Shown one piece after another: positions 16,795 through 26,304 of a stretch of DNA of 64,000 bases. The stretch lies in contig NZ_CP092473.1 of assembly GCF_014287515.2 (NCBI RefSeq), positions 1,453,001 through 1,517,000 of the forward strand, written 5' to 3'. The translations under genes were made by a program, and so were the position numbers. Numbering within the stretch: the stretch's first letter is position 1; every line of letters begins with the position of its first letter. This stretch comes from Roseburia rectibacter. GTDB lineage: Bacteria; Bacillota; Clostridia; Lachnospirales; Lachnospiraceae. The notes under the pieces were generated by a model. The model was not told where the DNA came from, made no database searches, and saw only the letters and a program-made list of their open reading frames with translations.

Positions 16795-17567
16795 CAAATC
16801 AAAGTACAATCGATAAACTTATCGAAATGCGCCTGACCGCTATGGCAGATGCATTCCGTATCCAGATGGATGATCCTACAATGAAGGAAGTGCCGTTCGA
16901 GGACCGCTTCGGTATGCTTGTTGATATCGAGTACAGCAATCGCAAAAATAACCGGTTGAAAAGACTGATCCGGCAGGCTGAGTTCGAACAGCCGGATGCC
17001 AGCATTGCAGCAATTGATTACCAGTCCGGTCGGAAACTGAACAAAGCACTGATCAGCCGTCTGGCAACTTGCGAATACATTACAGAATACAGGAACATCT
17101 TCATTACAGGTGCCACCGGAAGTGGTAAAACTTATATGGCCTGTGCTTTTGGCATGGAGGCCTGCAAACACTACTACACAGTACGGTATGTGCGGCTTCC
17201 TGATTTATTACTGGACTTACAGGCTGCCAGAGACAGCGGAACTTTTTCAACTGTCCTGAAGAAGTACACCAAGCCAGTAGTACTGATCATTGACGAGTGG
17301 CTTCTCCTCAAACTGACGGAAGCTGAAGCCAGAAACCTTTTTGAACTGATACACAAAAGACGCAAGAAATCATCCACGATCTTTTGCTCGCAGTTCCGCG
17401 AAAGTGAATGGTACCAACAAATCTGTGGCGGTGAAAGTACCCTGGCAGATGCCATTATGGATCGTATAACGTATGACTCATATAAAATCGATATTGAAAG
17501 CATTGATCCATCCAAAGATCTCTCTATGCGAGAGGTATATGGATTAGATCCTGCAATGGCAAAGTAA
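16791..17567 (+). CDS. istB: IS21-family helper ATPase IstB
   Basis: A 258-residue AAA+ ATPase related to DnaC that assembles on target DNA and activates IstA. Walker A is FITGATGSGKT (about 103-113) and Walker B VVLIIDEW (about 163-170), with arginine-rich sensor sequence behind. ATG 16,791 lies inside the 3' end of istA. Confidence 0.95.
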   Translation: MTNQSTIDKLIEMRLTAMADAFRIQMDDPTMKEVPFEDRFGMLVDIEYSNRKNNRLKRLIRQAEFEQPDASIAAIDYQSGRKLNKALISRLATCEYITEYRNIFITGATGSGKTYMACAFGMEACKHYYTVRYVRLPDLLLDLQAARDSGTFSTVLKKYTKPVVLIIDEWLLLKLTEAEARNLFELIHKRRKKSSTIFCSQFRESEWYQQICGGESTLADAIMDRITYDSYKIDIESIDPSKDLSMREVYGLDPAMAK

Positions 17568-17664
17568 CTTATCACTACAGAGAACGGAGTGGCTCCGTTA
17601 GTCCGGACAGGTGGCTCTCGCCACACCGGACAGGCGGCTCCGCCGCACCGTAATATTCACTTGT

Positions 17665-17719
17665 TGACTAAAACTAGGGGAAGGATGATAATTTCATTGT
17701 TAAAGAAGAAAAATCCTTA
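17665..17719 (+). pseudogene. 3' remainder of the gene split by IS21
   Basis: Joined to 15,063 after removal of the IS and one target repeat, this stretch continues the interrupted frame as TKTRGRMIISLLKKKNP and then TAG. It also holds part of TCCTTAGTAGTAAG (17,714-17,727), shared exactly with 1517-1530. Confidence 0.6.
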
Positions 17720-17898
17720 GTAGTAAGCCTTTTCCTTTTACTACTATTTCTACTACCAACAGGTAGTAACAACTTGCATGGTTCTGCTCTGATTTGCCAC
17801 AATCACACATTTCAGAGCAAAAATACAAACAACAACAAAATTCCCGGAAACCCTTGCAAAACAGGGCATTCCAGGGCAATTCAAGGAGAATAAAAGCT
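17720..17898. other. leader region of the phosphatase gene
   Basis: No gene is supported. The stretch is AT-rich with several short T and A runs. TTCAAGGAG (17,880-17,888), the ribosome binding site of the following gene, is identical to 1328-1336. Confidence 0.5.
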
Positions 17899-18405
17899 AT
17901 GATAAAAATACTTTTCATCTGCCACGGCAACATCTGCCGTTCCCCAATGGCCGAATTTATATTAAAAGATATGGTATCAAAGCGTGGTATAGCCGACCAA
18001 TTTGAGATCGCTTCCGCTGCCACAAGCACCGAAGAAATCTGGAACGGCACCGGCAACCTGATCTATCCGCCGGCGCAGGCGGAGCTGAGGAAGCATGGGA
18101 TCGGGAAAACAGCATACACAAATTTTTCAAAAAAACGTGCACGGCAGGTAACAAAAGAAGATTACGGGTATTATGACTATCTGCTCTGTGCAGATGCAAA
18201 CAACATCAAAAACACCATACGCATCACGGGACAGGATGTCGATGGCAAGATAAAACTTCTTTTGGACTTTGCTACGGATCCCAAAAGAAAAGGAAAATCC
18301 ATTTCAGATCCATGGTATTCCGGCAGGTTTGACGAGACCTACCGGGATGTTGTTTGCGGTTGTGAGGGACTGCTCGCATACTTGAAAGAAACAGGGCAGA
18401 TCTGA
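17899..18405 (+). CDS. low-molecular-weight protein-tyrosine phosphatase family protein
   Basis: A 168-residue cytosolic phosphatase, acting on phosphotyrosine or phosphoarginine. The P-loop C-x5-R is CHGNICRS (8-15) and the general-acid region is SDPWYSGRFDETY (about 137-149). ATG 17,899 is chosen behind CAAGGAG; the frame is open further left without a site. The first ten codons and the ribosome binding site recur at 1326-1375. The element may therefore have inserted into the 5' end of this gene and restored it, so the start of the coding region may be element-derived. A long terminator-like stem follows. Confidence 0.9.
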   Translation: MIKILFICHGNICRSPMAEFILKDMVSKRGIADQFEIASAATSTEEIWNGTGNLIYPPAQAELRKHGIGKTAYTNFSKKRARQVTKEDYGYYDYLLCADANNIKNTIRITGQDVDGKIKLLLDFATDPKRKGKSISDPWYSGRFDETYRDVVCGCEGLLAYLKETGQI

Positions 18406-18424
18406 TAAAAAAATATTGAGAAAG

Positions 18425-18528
18425 ACAGTGTCGATGATATCTGTCCGTATCTGCCACGAAAGTCAGTCAGACCAAAATCTGACAATGAAAGGGTGGAATC
18501 GGTCAGAACAGGAGACACTGTTTTTTAT
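18425..18528 (+). terminator. long hairpin with T-run after the phosphatase gene
   Basis: ACAGTGTC (18,425-18,432) pairs with GACACTGT (18,514-18,521), followed by TTTTT. The 81-base loop has its own short stems (GGTCAGA and TCTGAC-like), so it may be a small structured RNA rather than a plain terminator. Confidence 0.5.
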
Positions 18529-18655
18529 TGCCCAAAAGTAACAGAAAAAATATTTTCGCATATTTTCGCCTGAAGTCAATACCCGAATAATTCATAAAAA
18601 TCAATTTGCAAAATTGGTCAAACAGACGAAAATAGAATTAAAATACGAAAACAAC
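18529..18655. other. AT-rich gap before the amylase promoter
   Basis: No gene or clear motif is seen here. TATTTTCGCATATTTTCGC (about 18,549-18,567) contains a short direct repeat. Catabolite control would be expected for a starch enzyme, but no convincing cre site is visible. Confidence 0.4.
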
Positions 18656-18684
18656 TTGTATAAATCAACGAATAAATATAAGAT
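18656..18684 (+). promoter_or_regulatory. probable sigma-A promoter of the amylase gene
   Basis: TTGTAT (18,656-18,661) and TAAGAT (18,679-18,684) are 17 bases apart, about 120 bases before the start codon. Confidence 0.5.
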
Positions 18685-18807
18685 ATAGAAGTACGAAAAA
18701 ATACGAAAATTTGAAAGAGGGGGAGAGGGACATGTATAAGACCGGTTAATGATCTTATCCGGCAAACTGGGGTATGATCGAAAATCGAAAATGGGGGACT
18801 TTGAAAA

Positions 18808-21800
18808 ATGAGAAACAAAAAGATTTTACAGAAGGCCGCTAAGAAATCACTTAGCTGGCTTTTAATTTTAGGTATGCTGGTAACGTTACCAGAGACGCCG
18901 GGAGCCATATCTGCAGCGGCGGCGGAGCTTGAAACGGGGACAGAAGAAACGGTACATGAAGAATCCAGCGATGCAGATCGTATGGAAGAAACAAAAAATG
19001 CTGTGACAGAAAAAACCGGGGAAACAGAGACGAAAGCAGATACCGCGGTACAAGAAGAAACTGGTACAAGTCAGAGTCAGGAAACGAAAGAGCCGGAAAC
19101 AGAGACCCAAGATGCAGAAGCAGAGAACGAAGATGCAGAAACAGAGGATGCGGAAGCAGCAGTAACAGAAGCAGCAGTAACAGAAGCAGAGACCCAAGAT
19201 GCAGAAACAGAGGCACCTGTAACAGAAACAACGGAAGATGAGACTGAATTATCCGAGGAAACAGAAGAAACGGAAACAGAGCAGGAATTAAAAGCTGCAG
19301 AAGGATCGATGAACCTGACACTGCATTTTGATAACAGTGCTGCAAAGTATAAAACACCTGCACTGCAGTTTTGGGGAGATGATAATACTGTCGTATCCGG
19401 TGCAGTTAAGACAGATCAGGAAATTACCGGTTGGGGAGAAGCTGTCGGACAGATTTTAACGCAGGATAAAGGCGGTGATTTCTATAGTGTAACTTTACAG
19501 GGTAATTTTACCGGATTTCAGTTTTTAGATTATGATACACCATCCCAGAATACAAATGGTCAGGGATTTGTCAGCACCATGAAAGCATACACAGATGAAA
19601 CACCGACAGATCTCTATTACATCTGCAAAGACGGTAACTGGGGCTGGTATTTAGATGCAGCAGGCACAGAAGCCTTAAAAGAGCCGGAACTTGTTTACCT
19701 TACCATGCATATCAAACCGGAAACGAAATGGTCAAAGCCGGCAATGCAGCACTGGAATGACAAATTGACTATCACTGATACAAAAGGTCAGGAAACGATT
19801 ACAGGATGGGGTGTTAAAGGAGATCTTTTCACAGCAGAAGAGAATGGATTTTACAAACTCACTGTCAAAGGAACATTCGGAGGCTTTCAGTTTGTAGATG
19901 CAGATAATGCGGATGATACAAAAACAGGTGACAATACTTACGACAAACTGTTGGATAAATTTGTAGCAGAAACGCCAACCGATGTATATTATATCCAGAA
20001 AGACGGCACCTGGAACTGGTACATGGATAAAGATGGAACAATTACACTTGCTTCCACAAAAGAGGTATCGGACCAGGCAGTCGACAATGCAGATGGAACT
20101 ACCACATTCACGGCTGTTGCAGAAAATGTAAAAGATAAAGTAAAGGTTGTTTATGGTAAAAAATCAGAGGTGGAGGAAAAAGGAACTTCTGCATTAAAGA
20201 CGGTTACCATGACAGCAGATAAAAGTGTTGCAAATGCATATACCACGGATGCGATTTTCCTTGGAGATGATGCATTGGACATCGTATATTACATCGAAGT
20301 AGATGGTGTAAAAAAAGACATTGAAACATCCGCTGGTGTTACAGTTGGAAAAGATACTTATCTTTCTTATACCAGAGATAAATTTACCGGCAGAATGGTC
20401 TGTGTACCGGGTACATTTCCTGGAAAAAGCTGGGATGCAGCATCAAATATAATGACATACATGGGAGAGGGGTTATATTCCTATACATTTAAAAATGTTC
20501 CGGCGGCAAATTACGAGTACAAGATTGCGATGGGTAACTGGAGAGAAAGCTATGGTGCAGGCGGTGCTGCAAGTGGATCGAATATTGCAGTAACGGTGAC
20601 GGAACCACAGGATGTTACCATTTACTATTCAGATTTCAGCCACTATTCAAAATGCAGTATCGATTATAAGTTCGGGGCAAGCCTGTCATTGCAGGGAACA
20701 GGGATTCCATCGGATACAAAATTTTCTGACAGCAGACTGACCGGAATTTACAGTGCGACTGTGGAAAATATGGAGGCAGGTACTTATTCCGATACAAAGA
20801 TCGTATCGGATGATGAGACGGTTGAAATGGAAACATATACCGTAGATACCACGAAAGATGTGACATTCTATTACGATCCGGAATCCGGCATCTATTATTC
20901 AGATGCTTCCGACAAGGAGGTTGCAACGGAAAAACTGGTATTTGATTCTAAGGACACTGCCTACAAATCAGTATATGGTGCAGTGGCAACCGGGGAGGAA
21001 GTTACCTACTCCATCGATACCGGAGATGATGTTACTGCAGTCAAACTGGTTGTAAAAGGTGTGGAAAAGAAAACACTTTCCATGAAAAAAACAGCGGGTG
21101 CGGAAGATGGAAAACAGAGATGGTCTGTTATTACAAGCTATGACAGACATGGAGAATACCAGTATTTCTTTGCAGTATATAATGAGACGGCAGTGGTAAT
21201 GTATGGCGATGATGACGGATATTACGGAACCGGTATGGCAACAGATTTATTAAGCCTGTTACCGTATGATCAGATCGTATATCAGTCAGGTTATGAGACA
21301 CCGGACTGGATGAAAAATGCAGTGATCTACCAGATCTTCCCAGATCGTTTCTATAATGGCGATGTGACAAACGATACCATCACTTCGGATGCAAGAGGTT
21401 CGATGCAGTATGAATATATGAATGACTGGTATATTTTGCCGGAGAATCCGGAGCAGGTCACATTACATCCGGATACATATCCAACTTATGCATACAAGGG
21501 AGATGGAAACTGGAGCAATGAGATTTATGGTGGAGACTTAAAAGGAATCACCAAACGGATCGATTACTTAAAAGCACTTGGTGTTACCGTGATCTACTTA
21601 AATCCGGTATTTGAATCTATTTCCAGCCACAGATATGATACAAGCGACTATAAAAATATTGATCCGATCCTTGGAACACTTGGAGATTTTGAGGAACTGG
21701 TCAGCGTAGCAGAAGCGAATAATATGCATGTTGTATTGGATGGTGTATTCAATCATGTATCGGATGATTCTGTTTATTTTGACCGTTACTATGAGTATCT

Positions 21801-22536
21801 GGAAGATGGAACCGATACGATCGGAGCTTATCCTTACTGGGCATATGTATACGATGCCATGAGCGAGAAAAAGATTTCCAAAGAGGAAGCAGAAAAACAG
21901 GCAAAAGAATATTTTACGGCAGAGTATGGAATTACAAACTATGACTATACAGAATGGTTTGATGTATTTTCCGATACAACTTTAAAAGATGACAATGACG
22001 ATGAAGTATGTGATTCCGTAGGACTTCGTGCCGGAAAACCAGTATATGGTTATGATGGATGGTGGGGTTATGACTCCATGCCGATCATCAAGGCAACGAA
22101 CGGTTCCGAATATCAGACCGGTACCTGGGCAGAAGAAGTAATCGGAAAAAATGAGACAAGTAAGACCGCAGATAACAGTGTAACACAGTACTGGCTGTCA
22201 AAAGGAATGGACGGATGGAGACTCGATGTTGCCAATGAAGTATCGGATGAGACCTGGCAGCACTTCCGTAAATCCGTGAAGGCACTTGACAGTGATAACG
22301 TGATCATCGGAGAAATCTGGACGGATGCGGTAAAATATCTGATGGGTGACATGTATGATTCCGTTATGAACTATATGTTCCGTGGAGCAGCGATCGCTTA
22401 TGCAAAGGGCGGGAATTCCGCAGATGCATTAAATACTTTAGAGCGTTTGAGAGAGCGTTATCCGAAAGAAGCATTTTATGCAATGATGAACCTTGTTGAC
22501 TCTCATGATACAACACGTTTGTTATCTTACTTTGAT
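18808..22536 (+). pseudogene. secreted GH13 amylase/pullulanase, 5' part, split by IS3
   Basis: This part encodes residues 1-1243 of a protein that would have 1861. A signal peptide (about 1-37) is followed by a Glu/Thr-rich acidic spacer (about 38-165) and two similar starch-binding-like modules (about 168-290 and 293-415; each has W-G/N-D and a GxFxGFQF strand, CBM26-like). Further beta modules and an N-terminal neopullulanase-type domain lead to the GH13 catalytic domain. All four GH13 regions are present: DGVFNHV, GWRLDVANE (nucleophile D1140), IIGEIW (acid E1169) and SHDTTR (D1234). The IS follows the codon GAT at 22,534-22,536, so the product ends about 10 residues later, without domain C and the Big_2 modules. 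The original enzyme attacked starch outside the cell; the truncated form may be inactive. Confidence 0.92.
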
Positions 22537-22580
22537 ATTGTCAATATTGGTTGACACATTTATCTCAAAGATATCATTTC

Positions 22581-23489
22581 CTATGCAGCCAGGCCCAGAG
22601 ATTGGTAGTATCTCTGACGCTTAATCATAGGAGGAAGCCCACCGTTGGCAGAGCAGATCCTCCTGTTGTTCCAGTAACTGATGAAATATCTCCAAATAAG
22701 AACTCTCAGCTCATCCGTGGTCAGGCTTTCCGTATTGTAGCGGTCATAGAGAAGCTCGCTTTTCATTCTGGCCCACATGCTTTCACATCGAGCATTATCG
22801 TGGCACCTGCCACCATCACTGTTCATGCTTTGTATAATGCCATATTTAGAAAGCGCCTGACGGTAGGTTTCACTGGTATATTGTCTTCCTCTGTCGGAGT
22901 GCACAATGGCACCTCGCAGATCAGGATGCGCCAGATAGGCATTATCCAGTGTATGCTCACACAGAGTTGCCTTCATGTTTGTTTCCATTGCCAGTCCCAG
23001 AACGCTGGAATCAAAGCAGTCGAAGATGGCTGAAACATACAGTTTTCCATCTTTTGCCTTGATTTCTGTGATATCAGTTACGCATTTTTCAAGTGGCTTA
23101 TCAGCCTTGAACTCTCTCTTCAGAAGATCATCTGACTTACGTGCTTCCCGATCAGCCTTGCTAATGCCATTTGGCTTGCGCTTTGGCCGATGGACAAGTC
23201 CTATTTCATCCATAACCCTGTAAACGGTTCGTTCACTGGGGATCTTGATTCCCGTCGGATTCTTAAGGAGCAGTGCTTGGTACATGCGAATACGTCCATA
23301 GGTATCATTGCATTCATCCTCAGCATGGATCACTCTCATGGCATCAGCAAGATCCTGATATTTCCAAGGGCGATCTTTAATAGCAAGATATTTGTAGAAA
23401 CCCTGGCGGCTGACGCCAAGCATCCGGCAATAGAATGAGAGTTTTCCCTTAATCACGCCGTCTTTCGTTTTTATGGCAATGAACATCAT
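22581..23489 (-). CDS. IS3-family transposase OrfB
   Basis: A 302-residue catalytic part of the transposase. HTH_21-type N-terminal region (GVSRQGFYKYL) precedes the rve integrase core with D in TDITEIKAKDGKLY, D in IVHSDRG and E in ARCESMWARMKSELL. The start overlaps the stop of orfA in ATGA, so it can be made by reinitiation or by a programmed frameshift that fuses OrfA and OrfB. Confidence 0.95.
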   Translation of the reverse strand: MMFIAIKTKDGVIKGKLSFYCRMLGVSRQGFYKYLAIKDRPWKYQDLADAMRVIHAEDECNDTYGRIRMYQALLLKNPTGIKIPSERTVYRVMDEIGLVHRPKRKPNGISKADREARKSDDLLKREFKADKPLEKCVTDITEIKAKDGKLYVSAIFDCFDSSVLGLAMETNMKATLCEHTLDNAYLAHPDLRGAIVHSDRGRQYTSETYRQALSKYGIIQSMNSDGGRCHDNARCESMWARMKSELLYDRYNTESLTTDELRVLIWRYFISYWNNRRICSANGGLPPMIKRQRYYQSLGLAA

Positions 23490-23827
23490 TCTTTGGTTCT
23501 TGCTGACTTCCGACGGCTGGCTGCGAAAAAAGCGCTTGCTTCCTCGAGAAATTCATTTTCCTCTTTCAGACGCCGGATTTCTTTGTCCTGATCTTTAACG
23601 CGTTTGCGGAGCATGGCAAGCTCCTCAGCAAGACTCATCGCGCTTTCCGGAGTATGTGCACCGTCGCCAATATCCAATGTGCCTGCTCTAACTGCTTTCA
23701 GCCATGTGTGGATGGTTCCTTCTGGGATACCTAATTCTTTGGCTGCCTTAGCACCGCCGATTTCTTTGGCAAGTTTGACAGCCTGGATCTTATATTCCTG
23801 GTCGTATTTACGTTGGGTTCGTGACAT
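23486..23827 (-). CDS. IS3-family transposase OrfA
   Basis: A 113-residue DNA-binding part. The helix-turn-helix lies in VKLAKEIGGAKAAKELGIPE, with IPEGTIHTWLKA behind it, followed by a leucine-zipper-like coiled coil (about 68-98, LAMLRKRVKDQDKEIRRLKEE) for multimer formation. GGAGGAACTC lies just before the start at 23,827. Confidence 0.93.
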   Translation of the reverse strand: MSRTQRKYDQEYKIQAVKLAKEIGGAKAAKELGIPEGTIHTWLKAVRAGTLDIGDGAHTPESAMSLAEELAMLRKRVKDQDKEIRRLKEENEFLEEASAFFAASRRKSARTKE

Positions 23828-23909
23828 TGAGAGTTCCTCCTTATTCTCTTTTATTATACATGAATTCCTTGAGAATAAGGTGTCAACTTTATTTATACAA
23901 CATCACTTA

Positions 23910-25769
23910 GATGGTATTGATGACGATAGAAAACAGAAAGAAATTGCAGAGGCATTCCCGACTTACGAGAATACTTCAGATGCAGCAAAACAGAAACAGT
24001 ATTTAGTTGCGTTAATGCAGTTTACCTATGCAGGTGCACCGACGATCTACTATGGTGATGAGCTTGGTATGGTAGGTGCAGATGATCCAGATGACCGCCG
24101 TGCGATGATCTGGGGCGAAGGAAATGAGAATCTGGTAAAATGGTATGCAAAACTTGCTGCAATAAGAAGCAGTTACAGTGCATTGAGAACAGGCTCCGTA
24201 GAGCCGGTATATGGCACAGATAAAGAAATTTTAGGCTATGTCAGAAGTGATGATTCGGATATCATGCTTGTTTTGATGAACAACAGTGCAGCAGACAAGT
24301 CTGTGACAGTAAATGTTGCAGAACTTGGAATTAATGCAGCAGAACTTGCAGATGTGATCGCAGGTAATAGTTACAGTGCTGCAGGAGACAGCGTGACGGT
24401 AACTGTTCCGTCATACAATGGTGTGATCTTAACAGACAAGGGTCATGTAAAACAGGTTTCTGTGGATGAAGAAAACTTAAAACCTGGTTTTGATCCTGCA
24501 TATAAGATTAAGGCAGAAGAACGTGCAGTCAAAGTAACAGGAGTTTCACTGAAAAAGACAGAGATCACCTTACAGAAAGGTAAAACAGCAAATATTTCTG
24601 GAAATGTAGTAGTAGCACCGCAGAATGCAACAAACACAGCAGTAAAATACAAGACTTCTGACAAAACAGTTGCTTCAGTTGACAAAGATGGTAATGTAAC
24701 TGCAAATGCCAAAGGAACTGCAACAATTACCGTGACAACAAAAGACGGAATGTTTACATCAGAATGTAAAGTAACTGTAGGAGATCAGGTACAGGCAGCG
24801 AAGATCAAATTAAACAAGACAAAACTCAGCCTGAAAAAAGGAAAAACATATACCTTAAAGGCAACAGTCACTCCGAAGGATTGTACGGATAAATCCGTGA
24901 AATGGAAATCTTCCAAATCCTCTGTTGTAAAAGTAGATGCAAACGGAAAAGTAACTGCAAAGAAAGCAGGAACCGCTACAATTACAGCTACCACAAAGAA
25001 TGGTTTAAAGGCAAACTGTAAGATCACGGTTACAGATCCGGCAACCAAAGTATATCTGACACCGGCGATGAGTATCAAAAAGGGAAGTTCCGTAAAACTG
25101 ACAGCATCTGTATTTCCGAAGACAACGACAGATAAACTTACATGGTCTACATCAAACAAAAAGGTAGTGACAGTAACAAAGAGCGGTAAGATCAAAGGAG
25201 TCAAAACAGGAACAGCTACGATTACAGTTAAAACAACAAGTGGAAAGAAAGCAACCTGTAAAGTGACCGTTGTAAAGAGTAATAAGAAGTCAGCAGGTAT
25301 TAAACTGAGTGCAAAGAAACTGACATTAAAGCAAAATGCAACAAAACAGCTGAAAGCTACTCTTGATAAGAAAGCAACGGACAAAGTGACATGGAGCAGT
25401 TCTAACAAGAAAGTAGCTACAGTCGATAAAAATGGTGTTGTAACGGCTGTAAAGAAAGGTACTGTAACGATTACCGCAAAGACATCAGGTGGAAAGAAAG
25501 CAACCTGTAAAGTGACGGTAAAAGTACCGGCAACCAAGGTAAAATTAAACAAAACCAAGGCGACTGTTGCAAAGGGCAGGACTCTGACCTTAAAAGCGAC
25601 TATGACACCTTCTTCCTCAACAGATAAACTTACCTGGACGAGTTCCAACAAAAAAGTGGCAACAGTTGATAAGAATGGTAAAGTAAAGGCGCTGAAAAAA
25701 GGAACAGCCACGATTACTGTAAAAACTGCAAGTGGAAAGAAAGCAACCTGCAAAATTACTGTAAAATAA
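23910..25769 (+). pseudogene. 3' part of the split amylase gene: domain C and five Big_2 domains
   Basis: The frame joins exactly to 22,536 and contributes 618 residues. It starts with GIDDDRKQKEIAEAFPTYEN, completes the GH13 barrel (APTIYYGDELGM, DDRRAMIWG) and adds domain C (IMLVLMNNSAADKSVTVNV). Five Big_2 (BID_2) modules of about 80 residues follow, each with the ATI-type strand TAT-ITV and a K-rich surface; they probably bind the cell wall. There is no LPXTG motif. No start codon or ribosome binding site serves this piece unless one arises from the IS end. Confidence 0.9.
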
Positions 25770-25859
25770 TGTTGGTGCATCAATAAAAATGCAGCATAAA
25801 ACAAAAAAAGTTGCAAAAAAATATTGCAAAGAAGAAATCTATGTGGTATAAATGTTACA

Positions 25860-26176
25860 ACGTTAAAACAGTAAAGCGATGAAAGAGACTCTGATCTTTG
25901 GGCGTCGACAGGAATGCAGCGTCACCGACTGAGAGCGCTGTTTGAAAGAGAAGGTCAAGGGAACACTCTGGAGCAGACTGATTGAACAGGAATTTGCACG
26001 AGCGGTTGATCTTAAAAACAGCGGCAGTGGATCGAAAGTAGGTCAGTACGTGGGTGCGCGTTAAGCACAGAGAGCGGAAAGATGATGAGAACGACATCAT
26101 TTTTCAATGCGGGTGGTACCGCGGGATACTAAGAGATTTCGCCCCGGAAAAGCATATGCTTTTCCGGGGTTTTTTG
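25860..26176 (+). ncRNA. T-box riboswitch, probably tRNA-Asn specific
   Basis: The leader ends with the T-box core GGGTGGTACCGCG (26,111-26,123) and a perfect terminator hairpin (26,142-26,169) followed by TTTTTT. In stem I, TGATCTT pairs with AAGGTCA (25,951-25,957 region) and AGAG with CTCT, which leaves an internal loop holding GGGAACA. The AAC at 25,962-25,964 is then the specifier codon, read as Asn. Uncharged tRNA-Asn would stabilise the antiterminator and turn on the AspRS-GatCAB operon. The 5' end is approximate. Confidence 0.9.
26142..26176 (+). terminator. regulated terminator of the T-box
   Basis: CCCCGGAAAAGCAT and ATGCTTTTCCGGGG form a perfect stem, followed by six T. It competes with the antiterminator that includes the T-box core. 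Confidence 0.93.
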
Positions 26177-26304
26177 TATTCATGATAATAGAATGTTCGC
26201 GGAGCGTGCATTCTATTATTTGTTGAAAATCTGAAAGACAGAGTTTTGTTTTTCAAAAAGGTTCCCGTCCCGCACCTTATCATATCTAAAGGAGTGTACA
26301 GAAT
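26177..26304. other. spacer with perfect hairpin between T-box and AspRS gene
   Basis: ATAATAGAATG (26,185-26,195) and CATTCTATTAT (26,209-26,219) form a perfect 11-base stem that lies behind the T-box terminator. It has no T-run, so it is more likely an RNA stability or processing element than a second terminator. Confidence 0.5.

Larger units (their letters stand above)
15064..17659 (+). mobile_element. IS21-family insertion sequence
   Basis: The ends read TGATTATTCCGG at the left (15,064-15,075) and TGAATATTACGG on the opposite strand at the right (17,648-17,659). They are flanked by direct repeats CTTGT (15,059-15,063 and 17,660-17,664). Inside each end is GAGCCACCTGTCCGGACT (15,085-15,102, and in reverse at 17,600-17,617), with further GAGCC-CCGG copies nearby, the multiple transposase-binding repeats typical of IS21. 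The element carries istA and istB and looks intact. Confidence 0.9.
22537..23909 (-). mobile_element. IS3-family insertion sequence inside the amylase gene
   Basis: The inserted stretch is bounded by a GAT on either side (22,534-22,536 and 23,910-23,912), which gives a three-base target duplication and restores the amylase frame when removed. Imperfect terminal repeats start at TTGACAC (22,551) and GTGTCAA (23,880-23,886) and continue with TCTCAA; they match at about 19 of 25 positions. They lie 14 and 23 bases inside the outer junctions, so the exact IS tips are uncertain. It carries orfA and orfB on the minus strand. Confidence 0.88.

Noticed and set aside
19020..19290. Short repeated units resembling a repeat array
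   Set aside because: They encode an acidic Glu/Thr/Ala spacer in frame; units are irregular and there are no unique spacers, so this is not a CRISPR array.
18851..19363. Leu-rich minus-strand open frame
   Set aside because: It is the complement of the Glu/Thr-rich spacer of the amylase; composition explains it.
22551..23033. 160-codon plus-strand frame in the IS3 element
   Set aside because: It is antisense to orfB, where the DDE motifs are intact.
24530..25769. Tandem DNA repeats of about 240 bases
   Set aside because: These are the five Big_2 protein domains, diverged from each other, not a DNA-level satellite.
24785..25816. 343-codon open frame on the minus strand
   Set aside because: It is antisense to the Big_2 modules. 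The Lys-rich, stop-poor codons produce a long Val/Phe-rich shadow without a ribosome binding site.
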